Assembly (NCBI GenBank): GCA_016933965.1
Contig: JAFGTS010000053.1
Span: 1-64,000, forward strand
Origin: Deltaproteobacteria bacterium
GTDB lineage: Bacteria > Desulfobacterota > Syntrophia > Syntrophales > UBA2210
Direction of reading: 5' to 3'
Length of the DNA stretch: 64,000 nt
Positions 24,855-32,550 of the stretch are shown piece after piece. The position numbers were made by a program, and so were the translations under genes. The notes under the pieces are model-generated. The model ran no database searches. It saw only the letters and a list, made by a program, of their open reading frames with translations, and was not told the origin of the DNA. How positions within the stretch are numbered: the first letter of the stretch is position 1; every line of letters begins with the position of its first letter.

Positions 24855-26724
24855 CCGCTTTATATCCTTTCTCTTTCGATGCTCTGAACAAGGGGGGAAC
24901 GACCATGGTCACCCGGGTCCCCTCCCCCTTTTTTGATTCGATGCAGCACTGGCCTCCCAGGTAATCGAGCCGCTCCCGGATGCTGAAAAGACCGAAGCCG
25001 CGTGACCAGTCCCGCGAAAAGTCAAGATCAGATTCGTCGAATCCCTTGCCGTCATCCTCAACGCTGAGGATTATGGTGTCTCCCCTTTTTTCCATGGTGA
25101 TCAGGGCATTCCCGGTTTGAGCATGCTTGACGACGTTCATCAGCAGTTCCTGGGTGCTGCGGAACAGAAAAAAGGAAATATCCTTGTCAATCTCCGATTC
25201 GATCTCGCCCAATTCAAGCTGGACGTGGATAGTATACTTTTCCTGGAACAATTCGGCAAGCCATTCCAGCGCTGCTTCCAGGCCCAGGACGTAAAGGACG
25301 GGCGGGCTGAGATCGAGCGTCAGCGTCCGGGTGTCGTATATCAACTGGTCCATCAGTTTGATTATGTCCTTGAGAGGTTCCGCGAGGTATGACGAGGCCG
25401 CCTGCTTTTCCAGGCTTTCCAGCTTGATCTTCGCCACTGCCATGGTCTGGCTGATACCGTCGTGAAGCGCCGTCGCGATGAACTGACGCTCCCGTTCTTC
25501 CGTCAGTGACAGTTCCGATGCCAGGGACCGGAGGTTTTCATGGTATTCAAGAAGCTTTTCGCGGGCCTTCTTTCGTTCCGTTATGTCTTCATATACGACG
25601 ACGACCCGTTTGTCCTTGATGCTGTCGCCGATGATGGATGCGCTCATCATGCAGATTATGTCGTGGCCGTTTTTATGCCGGCAGGGGAATTCCTCCGTGT
25701 GGGTCCTTACCCCGTCACGGATGTTGTAGAACTTTTCTCCCACTTCCTCATACTCGGCGTCGGTTCGATAGAGGCGGCTGCTCTTTTCCCCGATCAGTTC
25801 CTCCGGTTTCCAGCCGAATACCGATTGAACGGCATGATTGGCGAATATTATCCGGCGGTCGGCAAGGCCGATGACGGCGTGGGGGATGGCATCAAGAATA
25901 GATGCCTCCAGTTCCTCCAGTTCTTCCATGCGCTGCCGGGCCTCACGGATTTCCGTCACGTCCATGACGTTTCCCAGCACCAGGCGTTTCCCGGAATAGG
26001 TGATGGGTGTTACCGTTTCCATCATCCACTTGATGTCACCCTTTTTGGTAACGATCCGGTAGGTATAGGGGAGGGACCGCTTGTTTTCCAATGCCCGCTT
26101 GAGATTTTCGCTGATCTTCTTTCTGTCTTTCCTGTGGACGCAGAAGAGACTGTCTTTCCCGACCAGTTCGTGGGGCAGGTATCCCGCGTATCGTGCCGCG
26201 TTCTGATTCAGGTAGATGAATTTCCGGTTCTCGACGACATAGACGCCTGCCTGCGTCTCTTCGGCGATGGTCTTGTACAGTTCTTCCGCTTGCTTGCGCT
26301 CCGCCACGTCACGGAGGGACACGACCCTCTGCATGCGGCCCATGAAAGCGATGTTCTTTCCCCTGATCTCCACCGGAAGGGTTGAACCGTCTTTTCTCAG
26401 ACACACTGCCTCATAGCACTGTTCGGAGGCGGTCTCGATGTTGTACAGGACGAAATCGCGCCATTCCGGCGCAAAGATGCTCAGAATGTTCATTCCGATC
26501 AGTTCCTGGGTCTGGTATCCGGTAATGTCGGTCATGGCCCTGTTCGCCTCCCGGATCACGCCCTCTTCACAGACACTGATACCTTCAAAGGCCGATTCCT
26601 GGAGACGGCAGCAGCTGGTCTCGCTCTCACAGAGGATATCCTTTACATCCTCGTATGATTTCACCCGTTTCTCCAGTATCTGTATCCGTTCTTCCAGTTC
26701 CTCGTATGTCGGTTTCCCTTTCAT
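24826..26724 (-). CDS. Multi-PAS cytoplasmic sensor histidine kinase (NarX/DegS type)
   Basis: A 632-residue soluble kinase. It has an N-terminal coiled coil, then three PAS domains (about residues 45-165, 170-285 and 295-405), each ending with a DVTE/DITER-type linker. The HisKA_3 box EERERQFIATALHDGISQ carries the phospho-His, and the HATPase has ELLMNVVKHA, EDDGKGFD and GFGLFSIRERL. No transmembrane helix is evident, so it senses a cytoplasmic signal. ATG 26724 follows AGAGGA; a TTG just before it is also in frame. It is paired with the response regulator at 24201. Confidence 0.93.
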   Translation of the reverse strand: MKGKPTYEELEERIQILEKRVKSYEDVKDILCESETSCCRLQESAFEGISVCEEGVIREANRAMTDITGYQTQELIGMNILSIFAPEWRDFVLYNIETASEQCYEAVCLRKDGSTLPVEIRGKNIAFMGRMQRVVSLRDVAERKQAEELYKTIAEETQAGVYVVENRKFIYLNQNAARYAGYLPHELVGKDSLFCVHRKDRKKISENLKRALENKRSLPYTYRIVTKKGDIKWMMETVTPITYSGKRLVLGNVMDVTEIREARQRMEELEELEASILDAIPHAVIGLADRRIIFANHAVQSVFGWKPEELIGEKSSRLYRTDAEYEEVGEKFYNIRDGVRTHTEEFPCRHKNGHDIICMMSASIIGDSIKDKRVVVVYEDITERKKAREKLLEYHENLRSLASELSLTEERERQFIATALHDGISQTMAVAKIKLESLEKQAASSYLAEPLKDIIKLMDQLIYDTRTLTLDLSPPVLYVLGLEAALEWLAELFQEKYTIHVQLELGEIESEIDKDISFFLFRSTQELLMNVVKHAQTGNALITMEKRGDTIILSVEDDGKGFDESDLDFSRDWSRGFGLFSIRERLDYLGGQCCIESKKGEGTRVTMVVPPLFRASKEKGYKADEHNDSPGR

Positions 26725-26788
26725 CAAAAATCCTCTTCTCCTACTGAGTATGCCTCGTATTCAGTAAGCAAACTTTGTGCCAGGGGGG

Positions 26789-26912
26789 ATAGGATTACGG
26801 ATTAACGGATTACGGATTACGGAATAGCGGATTAGCGGATTACGGGTTACGAATCCCGATTTTCCGCACTCAGGCACTCAGGCACTCAGGTACTCAGGTA
26901 CTCAGGTACTTT
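26789..26912 (+). repeat. Composite tandem repeat between the kinase and YihY genes
   Basis: About eight degenerate GGATTACG units are followed by seven or so ACTCAGG(C/T) units. It is the longest array in the window. Unlike the others it lies antisense to both flanking genes. Confidence 0.8.
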
Positions 26913-26918
26913 TTTTTC

Positions 26919-28253
26919 TCACAGATCCTTCAGCAACAGGTTGGACGGTGATTTTTCGATGGTTTCGCTGAATGAGCGGAGGGTTTCCGACAGAGCCGTG
27001 AATTCCCTGGTCTGGGCAAAGGGGATGGTTTCGATCCCCCGGTGCTGCAGCGCGCTGGAAACGGCATGGATGGACAGGGTACTGATATCGAGGGCGGGCT
27101 GATAGGCCGGTTCACGGTTGTCGTCCCGATTCGTGCCTGACAGGATATGAGCCTGTTCGAGATCGAAGATGATCTCGTTCACCAGGCGGATCGGTATTTC
27201 AAGCTCATGGGATAGTTCGCCGGCCGTCCGGGGTGGCTTCCCCCCGGCGAAATTCTTCACAATCAGATGGGTGATCTGCAGGGTGAGAAGCAATTTCAGG
27301 TGTGGGCTGACTTTCAGAGAGTCCGGTTCGAATTCGTAGGTGTCGACATTCTGATGGGCGAATGACAGCTCGGCGCCGATGAGCATGATGAGCCAGCTCA
27401 GTTGCAGCCAGACAAGGAAGAGGGGGAGGGCGGCGAAGCTTCCGTATATGGCGTTGTATCGGGCCGCACCGATCTGGAAGGTGATATAGACCCACTGGAC
27501 GATTTGAAAGGCCGTTCCGGCTGCGATACCTGCCAGAAGGCCCGAGGTGAAACGCACCCTGGTGTTCGGCATGAATATATAGAGGAAGGTGAAGAAGCCC
27601 CATACTAGGCAGTAGGGGAGAATTTTGAAAAGGCAGGACAGAACGGGACTGATGTAGCCGAGCAGTTCGAACTTTTCGGTTATCGTCGTGAGCTGCGTTG
27701 AAATAAATACGTTGACGCTGCTTGACAGGATGATGATGACGGGACCGATCAACATGAGGGAAAGATAATCGCTGAATCGCCTGCCCATGGATCTGTGCTC
27801 TTTTATCCCCCAGATATCATTGAAGGAATCTTCTATCTGCCCCAGCACTTTGATGACGGCCCAGAAGAGTATGATGATACCGATACCCGCAAGGAGACCG
27901 CCCCGGGTGCTTTCCAGCAGCGAATGGGAAAAGGTTATGACCTTTTCGAAGATCTCCTCGTGACCGACCAGTTGTTCCCGAAGCTGCTTTTCCAGTATTT
28001 TATCAAAACCGAACCCCTTGGCGATGCCGAAGGCCATGGCGGCTACGGGGACGATGGAAATCAGTGAATAAAAGGTAAGTGCCGATGCCCGGAGCTGGCA
28101 TTTGTCTTCGTCGAACCCCCGAATGGAAAGAATAATGATCCGCAACGTGCGGAGCACGAGGGACCGTTCCCGTGGAAGGCTGGTGAGCTTGATGCTCCAG
28201 ATGTCATTTTTAAGAAAATCGATCCATGCCTTGATTTCTTTCCACAGTTTCAT
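26919..28253 (-). CDS. YihY/virulence factor BrkB family membrane protein
   Basis: A 444-residue protein with six predicted transmembrane helices. The family signature includes ASALTFYSLISIVPVAAMAFGIA, WAVIKVLGQIEDSFNDIWGI, YGSFAALPLFLVWLQLSWLIMLIGAEL and the aromatic FLYIFMPNTRVRF. A C-terminal cytoplasmic winged-helix-like region of about 130 residues follows. The start at ATG 28253 has AAAGGA nine bases upstream. The ORF extends to 28352, but that part encodes the dispersed repeat and is rejected. The transport role of the family is not established (once misnamed RNase BN). Confidence 0.9.
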   Translation of the reverse strand: MKLWKEIKAWIDFLKNDIWSIKLTSLPRERSLVLRTLRIIILSIRGFDEDKCQLRASALTFYSLISIVPVAAMAFGIAKGFGFDKILEKQLREQLVGHEEIFEKVITFSHSLLESTRGGLLAGIGIIILFWAVIKVLGQIEDSFNDIWGIKEHRSMGRRFSDYLSLMLIGPVIIILSSSVNVFISTQLTTITEKFELLGYISPVLSCLFKILPYCLVWGFFTFLYIFMPNTRVRFTSGLLAGIAAGTAFQIVQWVYITFQIGAARYNAIYGSFAALPLFLVWLQLSWLIMLIGAELSFAHQNVDTYEFEPDSLKVSPHLKLLLTLQITHLIVKNFAGGKPPRTAGELSHELEIPIRLVNEIIFDLEQAHILSGTNRDDNREPAYQPALDISTLSIHAVSSALQHRGIETIPFAQTREFTALSETLRSFSETIEKSPSNLLLKDL

Positions 28254-28317
28254 TGGAGCGAATCCTTTCATGAGGCCTGTTTCGGGCGATTTCAAAACCC
28301 GCCTGCGGCTCGGTGGT

Positions 28318-28357
28318 CTCAGTGGCAGGGGGGCAAAGCGACAGAGTGACATAGTGG
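28318..28357 (-). repeat. Short dispersed repeat, copy 2
   Basis: The reverse complement matches 3945-3983 (TCACTCTGTCGCTTTGCCC then CCTGCCACTGAG). The remainder of the 28254-28556 gap shows no gene; a 143-residue antisense ORF there has no coding features. Confidence 0.7.
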
Positions 28358-28556
28358 AAAATCACAAAACGTGAAACGGAAAAATATCGACGCAACAATA
28401 AAGCGATACTGATTTTCCGAATCACGATTCTCGAATCCCGCCCGAACGATGTTGAATGAATGCTGTAAAGTATATCCGTATGTATCAATGAAAGCAAGGG
28501 ACAATGAACCGGTGGGGAATTATGGAAAAGGAAACGGGGCTGAATGAATATAAAGG

Positions 28557-28565
28557 GGTCGCATT
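28557..28565 (-). promoter_or_regulatory. Candidate upstream activator element (AATGCGACC)
   Basis: AATGCGACC on the minus strand lies about 130 bp before the sigma-54 promoter at 28694. It matches the paired elements at 29533 and 29566 that precede the second sigma-54 promoter. The adjacent TTGCGCAA is palindromic. Confidence 0.45.
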
Positions 28566-28693
28566 TGCGCAACCTTCTATGGTAAAAACTGAAGCAGTTG
28601 TGCATACCTGTAATACAACGACAGAGGAAAGGATAATTCATAACAAGCTGTATATATTATAAAAAGTTACATTGTGCCGGTAAGTGGAACGGC

Positions 28694-28710
28694 TGGCACG
28701 CATCTTGTTA
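28694..28710 (+). promoter_or_regulatory. Sigma-54 (-24/-12) promoter of the NifX-like gene pair
   Basis: TGGCACG-N4-TTGTTA matches the sigma-54 consensus with GG at -24 and the TTG block at correct spacing. It ends 22 nt before the ATG at 28733. Confidence 0.85.
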
Positions 28711-28732
28711 GAGTGTCATCAGGAGTGTACCG

Positions 28733-29149
28733 ATGAAAATCGCCATACCGGTCTGGAACGATTGTGTCTCAACCGTCCTGGATTTCTCGACGATTCTTGA
28801 GGTCATCGACGTTGAGAAAGGCATCCCCCTTCGTCGTGACAGGTTTTCCTTTGTGGAAACGACGGTCATGTCGAAGATCGCGCGCCTGAAAGATCTGAAG
28901 GTCGACACGATCCTCTGTGGTGCCGTTTCCCGGCCGCTCTATCACATGGCGGTGGCAGCCGGTATTCGAGTGGTGCCCTTCCTGCGGGGGGCGGTCGATG
29001 AGATCCTTCAGGCCTACCTGGCCGATCGTCTGACCGACGCGCAATTGATCCTGCCCGGCTGCGGCTGGGGAAGGCGCCAGGGCGGAAGAGGAGGCATGGG
29101 CCGCTGGGGCGGATCAGGCCGGGGAAAAATGAGAAGGGGATGGCTATGA
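28733..29149 (+). CDS. NifX/NifB-C-type dinitrogenase cofactor domain protein with Gly/Arg-rich tail
   Basis: A 138-residue protein. Residues 1-105 form a NifX/NafY-type cofactor-binding fold (MKIAIPVWNDCVSTVLDFS...VDTILCGAVSRPLYHMAVAAGIRVVPFLRGAVDEIL). It continues with PGCGWGRRQGGRGG and a Gly/Arg/Trp tail rich in positive charge. Such proteins near Mrp/MinD genes are widespread in anaerobes that do not fix nitrogen, so the nitrogenase name is only structural. The domain is expected to bind a metal cluster. It is driven by a sigma-54 promoter and overlaps the next gene by ATGA. Confidence 0.85.
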   Translation: MKIAIPVWNDCVSTVLDFSTILEVIDVEKGIPLRRDRFSFVETTVMSKIARLKDLKVDTILCGAVSRPLYHMAVAAGIRVVPFLRGAVDEILQAYLADRLTDAQLILPGCGWGRRQGGRGGMGRWGGSGRGKMRRGWL

Positions 29150-29514
29150 AGATCGTTGTTACTTCCTATGGTGAGGGGCTCTCGGCGAAATTTGACCGCA
29201 GCTTTGGTCGTGCCCGCTGGTTTGTCTGTGTTGATACCGATACCGGTGCCGTTGAGGCCCGTTCGAACGTGCAAAATATCGACGCACCCCAGGGGGCCGG
29301 GATCCAGGCGGCGAAAAATGTGTCCGAGATGGGCGCCGGGGCGATTCTGACGGGAAATGTCGGACCTAACGCATACAGAACGATGAAAGCGGCCGGGATC
29401 GAGGTGTTTGTCGTCGGAAAGGAATGTGAAACGGTAGAGGATGCTCTCGCGGCGTGGAAGGCCGGGAAAGCGGAGGTCATATCGGAACCGACCGTTGAGG
29501 GGCATTGGGTTTAG
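29146..29514 (+). CDS. NifX-like dinitrogenase iron-molybdenum cofactor domain protein
   Basis: A 122-residue single-domain protein: MKIVVTSYGEGLSAKFDRSFGRARWFV, GAGIQAAKNVSEMGAGAILTGNVGPNA and AGIEVFVVGKECETVEDALAAWKAGK. This is a classic dinitrogenase Fe-Mo cofactor biosynthesis domain, standalone as in MTH1175-like proteins. ATG 29146 overlaps the stop of the preceding gene (ATGA) with AGGGGA in front. It is a close relative of the N-terminal domain of the protein at 30702. A small cluster carrier role is inferred. Confidence 0.88.
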   Translation: MKIVVTSYGEGLSAKFDRSFGRARWFVCVDTDTGAVEARSNVQNIDAPQGAGIQAAKNVSEMGAGAILTGNVGPNAYRTMKAAGIEVFVVGKECETVEDALAAWKAGKAEVISEPTVEGHWV

Positions 29515-29532
29515 AGACATCGATTATGGTTG

Positions 29533-29577
29533 CAATAATGCGATCCATCAGGTGGGTGATTGATTCAATAATGCGAC
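29533..29577 (+). promoter_or_regulatory. Paired upstream elements (CAATAATGCGAYC) for a sigma-54 activator
   Basis: CAATAATGCGATC (29533) and CAATAATGCGACC (29566) are direct repeats 33 bp apart, three helical turns. They lie 85-130 bp upstream of the promoter at 29663. This is the usual geometry of enhancer sites for a sigma-54 activator. Confidence 0.6.
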
Positions 29578-29662
29578 CTTTTGCTGCCGAGCGATAGAGG
29601 TTGATCTTCTTATTGCATTGTAATAACTGTGTTTTATGGTGTCATCAATCTTGAATGGTAAC

Positions 29663-29678
29663 TGGCATGATTATTGCC
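29663..29678 (+). promoter_or_regulatory. Sigma-54 promoter of the DUF5320 genes
   Basis: TGGCATG-N4-TTGCC has GG and GC ten bases apart, an excellent -24/-12 match. It lies 86 nt before the ATG at 29765. Confidence 0.88.
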
Positions 29679-29764
29679 GTTACGATGGATATATCCCGTA
29701 GGACACACCGGGAATGATGGGTGTTCGTCACAGGGGAAATAATGAAACAAAGGAGGTATGATCC

Positions 29765-30088
29765 ATGCCTTGGGGAGATGGAACAGGACCATGGGGCGGT
29801 GGTCCCATGACAGGAAGAGCAGCCGGTTTCTGCGCCGGATACCCTGTTCCGGGATACGCGAACTCTATTCCCGGAAGAGGTTTCCGGGGTGGTGCATATT
29901 TTGCGGCTCCCGCGATGAGCTATCCGGCAGCTGGCAATCCTTACGGGGCGGCGGCTTACTATGGTGGATCTCGAAGCCCCTATGGATTTGGTCCTTTTTA
30001 TGGATTCGGCCGAAGGTTCGGATTCGGTAGAGGCTTCGGCAGGGGCCGGTTTGGCAGAGGCTCCGGATTCGGACGTGGCTGGTGGTGA
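29765..30088 (+). CDS. DUF5320 family Gly/Phe/Arg-rich small protein
   Basis: A 107-residue low-complexity protein with the family N-terminus PWGDGTGPWGGGPMTGRAAGFCAG and a single Cys. It continues with Tyr/Gly-rich then Phe-Gly-Arg repeats (GFGRGFGRGRFGRGSGFGRG). AAAGGAGG precedes the ATG. The family is found beside NifX/Mrp genes in anaerobes; its function is unknown. The repeated FGRG pattern suggests a flexible, perhaps condensing or nucleic-acid- or cluster-interacting chain, but that is inference only. Confidence 0.8.
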   Translation: MPWGDGTGPWGGGPMTGRAAGFCAGYPVPGYANSIPGRGFRGGAYFAAPAMSYPAAGNPYGAAAYYGGSRSPYGFGPFYGFGRRFGFGRGFGRGRFGRGSGFGRGWW

Positions 30089-30132
30089 ATTGAGGTGTGT
30101 GAAGCTGTCAAATAATGAAGGAGGTACATGAC

Positions 30133-30528
30133 ATGCCAGGTGGAGATAGAACGGGTCCCGCGGGAATGGGACCCATGACGGGAAGAGCAGCGGGATTCTG
30201 TGCCGGTTTTCCCGTGCCGGGGTATATGAATCCTGTTTTTGGCCGGGGTTTTGGTCGTGGTCGCGGTGGCGGCTGGGGCCGCCGGAACTGGTTTTATGCG
30301 ACGGGCTTGACCGCCTGGCAGCGGGGTGCTTACGGGTATGCGCCGTATGGCGCCGGACTGCAATTTGGAATGCCCTATCCCCACGCTTCTTACTCACCGT
30401 ATGCAGCGGGATTTTCCAAAGAGGACGAACTGAACGCGCTGAAGTGCCAGGCGGAATATCTGGAGGATGCCCTGGAGGGTATTAAGAAACGAATGACTGA
30501 ACTGGAAGAAGAAAACGTGGAAGGATAA
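30133..30528 (+). CDS. DUF5320 family protein with C-terminal coiled coil
   Basis: A 131-residue protein with the same N-terminal box as the previous gene (GDRTGPAGMGPMTGRAAGFCAG, one Cys) and a Gly/Arg stretch. A Tyr/Pro-rich middle follows, and a C-terminal coiled coil (KEDELNALKCQAEYLEDALEGIKKRM) typical of DUF5320 members. ATG 30133 follows AAGGAGGT. It is likely co-transcribed with 29765 from the sigma-54 promoter and ended by the terminator just after. The coil suggests oligomerisation or pairing with the coiled coil in the protein at 30702. Confidence 0.82.
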   Translation: MPGGDRTGPAGMGPMTGRAAGFCAGFPVPGYMNPVFGRGFGRGRGGGWGRRNWFYATGLTAWQRGAYGYAPYGAGLQFGMPYPHASYSPYAAGFSKEDELNALKCQAEYLEDALEGIKKRMTELEEENVEG

Positions 30529-30536
30529 AAAAGCAG

Positions 30537-30583
30537 GAAAAGCGCCGGTACCGTGTACATTCCCGCCTATGCCGGCGCTTTCA
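30537..30583 (+). terminator. Terminator after the DUF5320 pair
   Basis: AAAGCGCCGG and CCGGCGCTTT pair across a 23-nt loop, with a T-rich run at the end, directly after the stop of the second DUF5320 gene. Confidence 0.7.
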
Positions 30584-30701
30584 TGTTCTCAGCGATCGCG
30601 AGTACGCATGATTCGAGCATGGATTCATTTGTAAGAGCGGTTTTTTTGTTTTAAAGTGTTCGCGACGGATATACATATAATGGAAAAATGAGGTTATTCA
30701 C

Positions 30702-31571
30702 ATGAAAATAGCGGTAACAACAGTAGGACCATCCCTTGATGACCAGGTTGAGGCTCGTTTTGGACGGGCGCCGTATTATCTTTTTGTTGACCTGGATACA
30801 ATGGATTATGAGGCGGTACCGAATCCCAATGTGGCAGCGGGCGGCGGTGCCGGTATCCAGTCCGCCCAATTGATGTCGGAACGAGGTGTAGAGTATGTCC
30901 TGACAGGAAACTGCGGGCCGAATGCCTTTCAGGTTTTTTCGGCGGCTGGTGTTCAGGTCGTGGTCGGTGTGAGAGGAAGCGCGCGCGAGGCGGTTGATGC
31001 GTTCAGGAAAGGAGTATATTCCGCATCGAATCAGCCGAGCGTGGAGAGTCACTTCGGTATGGGCGGCGGACCCGGCACCGGCATGGACATGGGTGGCGGC
31101 CGTGGCATGGACATGGGCGGTGGTCGCGGTATGGGCATGGGTGGCGGCCGTGGCATGGGCATGGGCGGTGGTCGCGGCATGGGCATGGGCGGCGGCCGTG
31201 GCATGGGTATGGGAAAAGGCCAGGGAATGGGGCGTGGCATTGGAGGCGGTCAGCCCGGTTTTCCCGATACAGCGGCCGGCCGTTCGGGAACACTGGAAAA
31301 AAATGGTGCGCGCTCACTTCAGGAAGAAGCCCGCATTCTCGAGGAACGGCTTGCTGATATCAGGCAGCGGATCGATGCGATACAGAAAGATACAGGTACC
31401 GGGATCGCCCGTGTTGATACGCAGAAATGTAATGGCTGCGGTATATGTGTCGAATATTGTCCCGTCGAAGCGATCACGATGAACGACGTGGCGGTGATCG
31501 ATGAGAAAAAATGCACGGGATGTGAAATGTGCATTGATGCCTGTCCCCTTGCCGCCATTACCATGATATAG
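30702..31571 (+). CDS. NifX-like domain fused to Gly-Met repeats, coiled coil and 2[4Fe-4S] ferredoxin
   Basis: A 289-residue modular protein. Residues 1-115 are a NifX-like domain (KIAVTTVGPSLDDQVEARFGRAPYY...GAGIQSAQLMSERGVEYVLTGNCGPNAF). Residues about 127-185 are six imperfect eight-residue units GM(D/G)MGGGR. Residues about 200-232 form a coiled coil (LQEEARILEERLADIRQRID). The C-terminus is a two-cluster ferredoxin (CNGCGICVEYCP, CTGCEMCIDACP). It unites the cluster-carrier and electron-transfer functions found as separate genes nearby. A membrane or DNA role is not indicated. No sigma-54 site was seen upstream. Confidence 0.88.
   Translation: MKIAVTTVGPSLDDQVEARFGRAPYYLFVDLDTMDYEAVPNPNVAAGGGAGIQSAQLMSERGVEYVLTGNCGPNAFQVFSAAGVQVVVGVRGSAREAVDAFRKGVYSASNQPSVESHFGMGGGPGTGMDMGGGRGMDMGGGRGMGMGGGRGMGMGGGRGMGMGGGRGMGMGKGQGMGRGIGGGQPGFPDTAAGRSGTLEKNGARSLQEEARILEERLADIRQRIDAIQKDTGTGIARVDTQKCNGCGICVEYCPVEAITMNDVAVIDEKKCTGCEMCIDACPLAAITMI
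31080..31223 (+). repeat. 24-bp in-frame tandem repeat encoding GM(D/G)MGGGR
   Basis: Six 24-bp units (31080, 31104, 31128, 31152, 31176, 31200) differ by a few synonymous or Asp/Gly changes, and the last unit is degenerate. Unit number could vary by slippage without breaking the frame. Confidence 0.9.
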
Positions 31572-31665
31572 AACTTGGATTTACGGGGGAGAAGATAGTC
31601 GTTGTCCTTACTTAACGAAGTGGAAAGAGGCATGACAGTGCCTGTGTAGAAGGGAGCAGGGAATC

Positions 31666-32550
31666 TTGAAGATAGCCGTTGCCAGCGGAAAGGGCGGTAC
31701 GGGAAAGACCACGATCGCGACCAATCTGGCCCTTGTTCTTGCCGAGGAGGACAGGCGCGTCGAGGTGCTTGATTGTGACGTGGAAGAACCGAACTGTCAT
31801 ATATTCCTGAACCCGGAGATAAAAAGCTCATGGCCCGCGTCGGTCCTGATGCCCGAGATCATCGATGAGCACTGCACGGGATGCGGGGTCTGCGCCGATG
31901 TGTGCGAGTACAACGCCCTCGTTGTCGTTAAGGGCTCGGTCCTGGTATTTCCTGAATTGTGCCACAGTTGCGGCGCTTGCTCGCTTCTGTGCCCCGAACA
32001 GGCGATCAGGGAGGTCACGCGGGAGGTGGGTGTCATCGAGAGCGGAACATCAATGGATATTTCATTTGTTCAGGGAAAACTGAACATCGGTGAGCTGATG
32101 TCTCCCGCTGTCATAAAAGCGGTGAAAGAAACCGCCGGTGACAGTGACGTGGCGATTTACGATTCCCCGCCCGGAACATCCTGTCCCGTTATCGAAGCGG
32201 TCAAGGATGCCGATTTCGTTGTACTCGCCACGGAACCGACCCCCTTTGGTCTGAACGACCTTGAACTGGCCGTGGGTATGGTGCGGGAACTGGGGCTTGC
32301 CTGTGCCGTCGTCATCAACCGTTCCGATGTCGGTACCGGTGACGTCCGTGACTACTGCGCCCGGGAAGGCATCCCCGTCGTGATGGAGCTGCCCGATGAC
32401 CGGCGGATAGCAGAGGCATACTCACGGGGCAAAATGATAATTCATGAACTGCCGGAGTATCGCGCTTTGTTTCTCGAGTCCTGGAGGCGTATCGAATCGC
32501 TGCTTCCGTCCGGTGACCGGGAAGGCGGGACCGAAGAAAGGGAAACATGA
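31666..32550 (+). CDS. MinD-family ATPase with inserted 2[4Fe-4S] ferredoxin domain (first copy)
   Basis: A 294-residue P-loop ATPase with deviant Walker A KGGTGKTT at about residue 11 and switch motif [10 protein letters not shown]. An inserted ferredoxin has [11 protein letters not shown] and [11 protein letters not shown], and the ATPase core resumes at [12 protein letters not shown]. The TTG start at 31666 has AGGGAGCAGG upstream. It overlaps the second copy by four bases. Paired ferredoxin-MinD ATPases next to NifX genes are common in anaerobes and are thought to handle Fe-S clusters or reductive activation. The exact client is unknown. Confidence 0.92.
   Translation: MKIAVASGKGGTGKTTIATNLALVLAEEDRRVEVLDCDVEEPNCHIFLNPEIKSSWPASVLMPEIIDEHCTGCGVCADVCEYNALVVVKGSVLVFPELCHSCGACSLLCPEQAIREVTREVGVIESGTSMDISFVQGKLNIGELMSPAVIKAVKETAGDSDVAIYDSPPGTSCPVIEAVKDADFVVLATEPTPFGLNDLELAVGMVRELGLACAVVINRSDVGTGDVRDYCAREGIPVVMELPDDRRIAEAYSRGKMIIHELPEYRALFLESWRRIESLLPSGDREGGTEERET

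Noticed and set aside
28254-28352. N-terminal extension of the YihY-like protein
   Set aside because: It is encoded by the dispersed repeat; ATG 28253 has a good ribosome-binding site and starts at family similarity.
31080-31223. Regularly spaced repeats as a CRISPR-like array
   Set aside because: The units are contiguous, in frame and protein-coding (GMGMGGGR), with no spacers.
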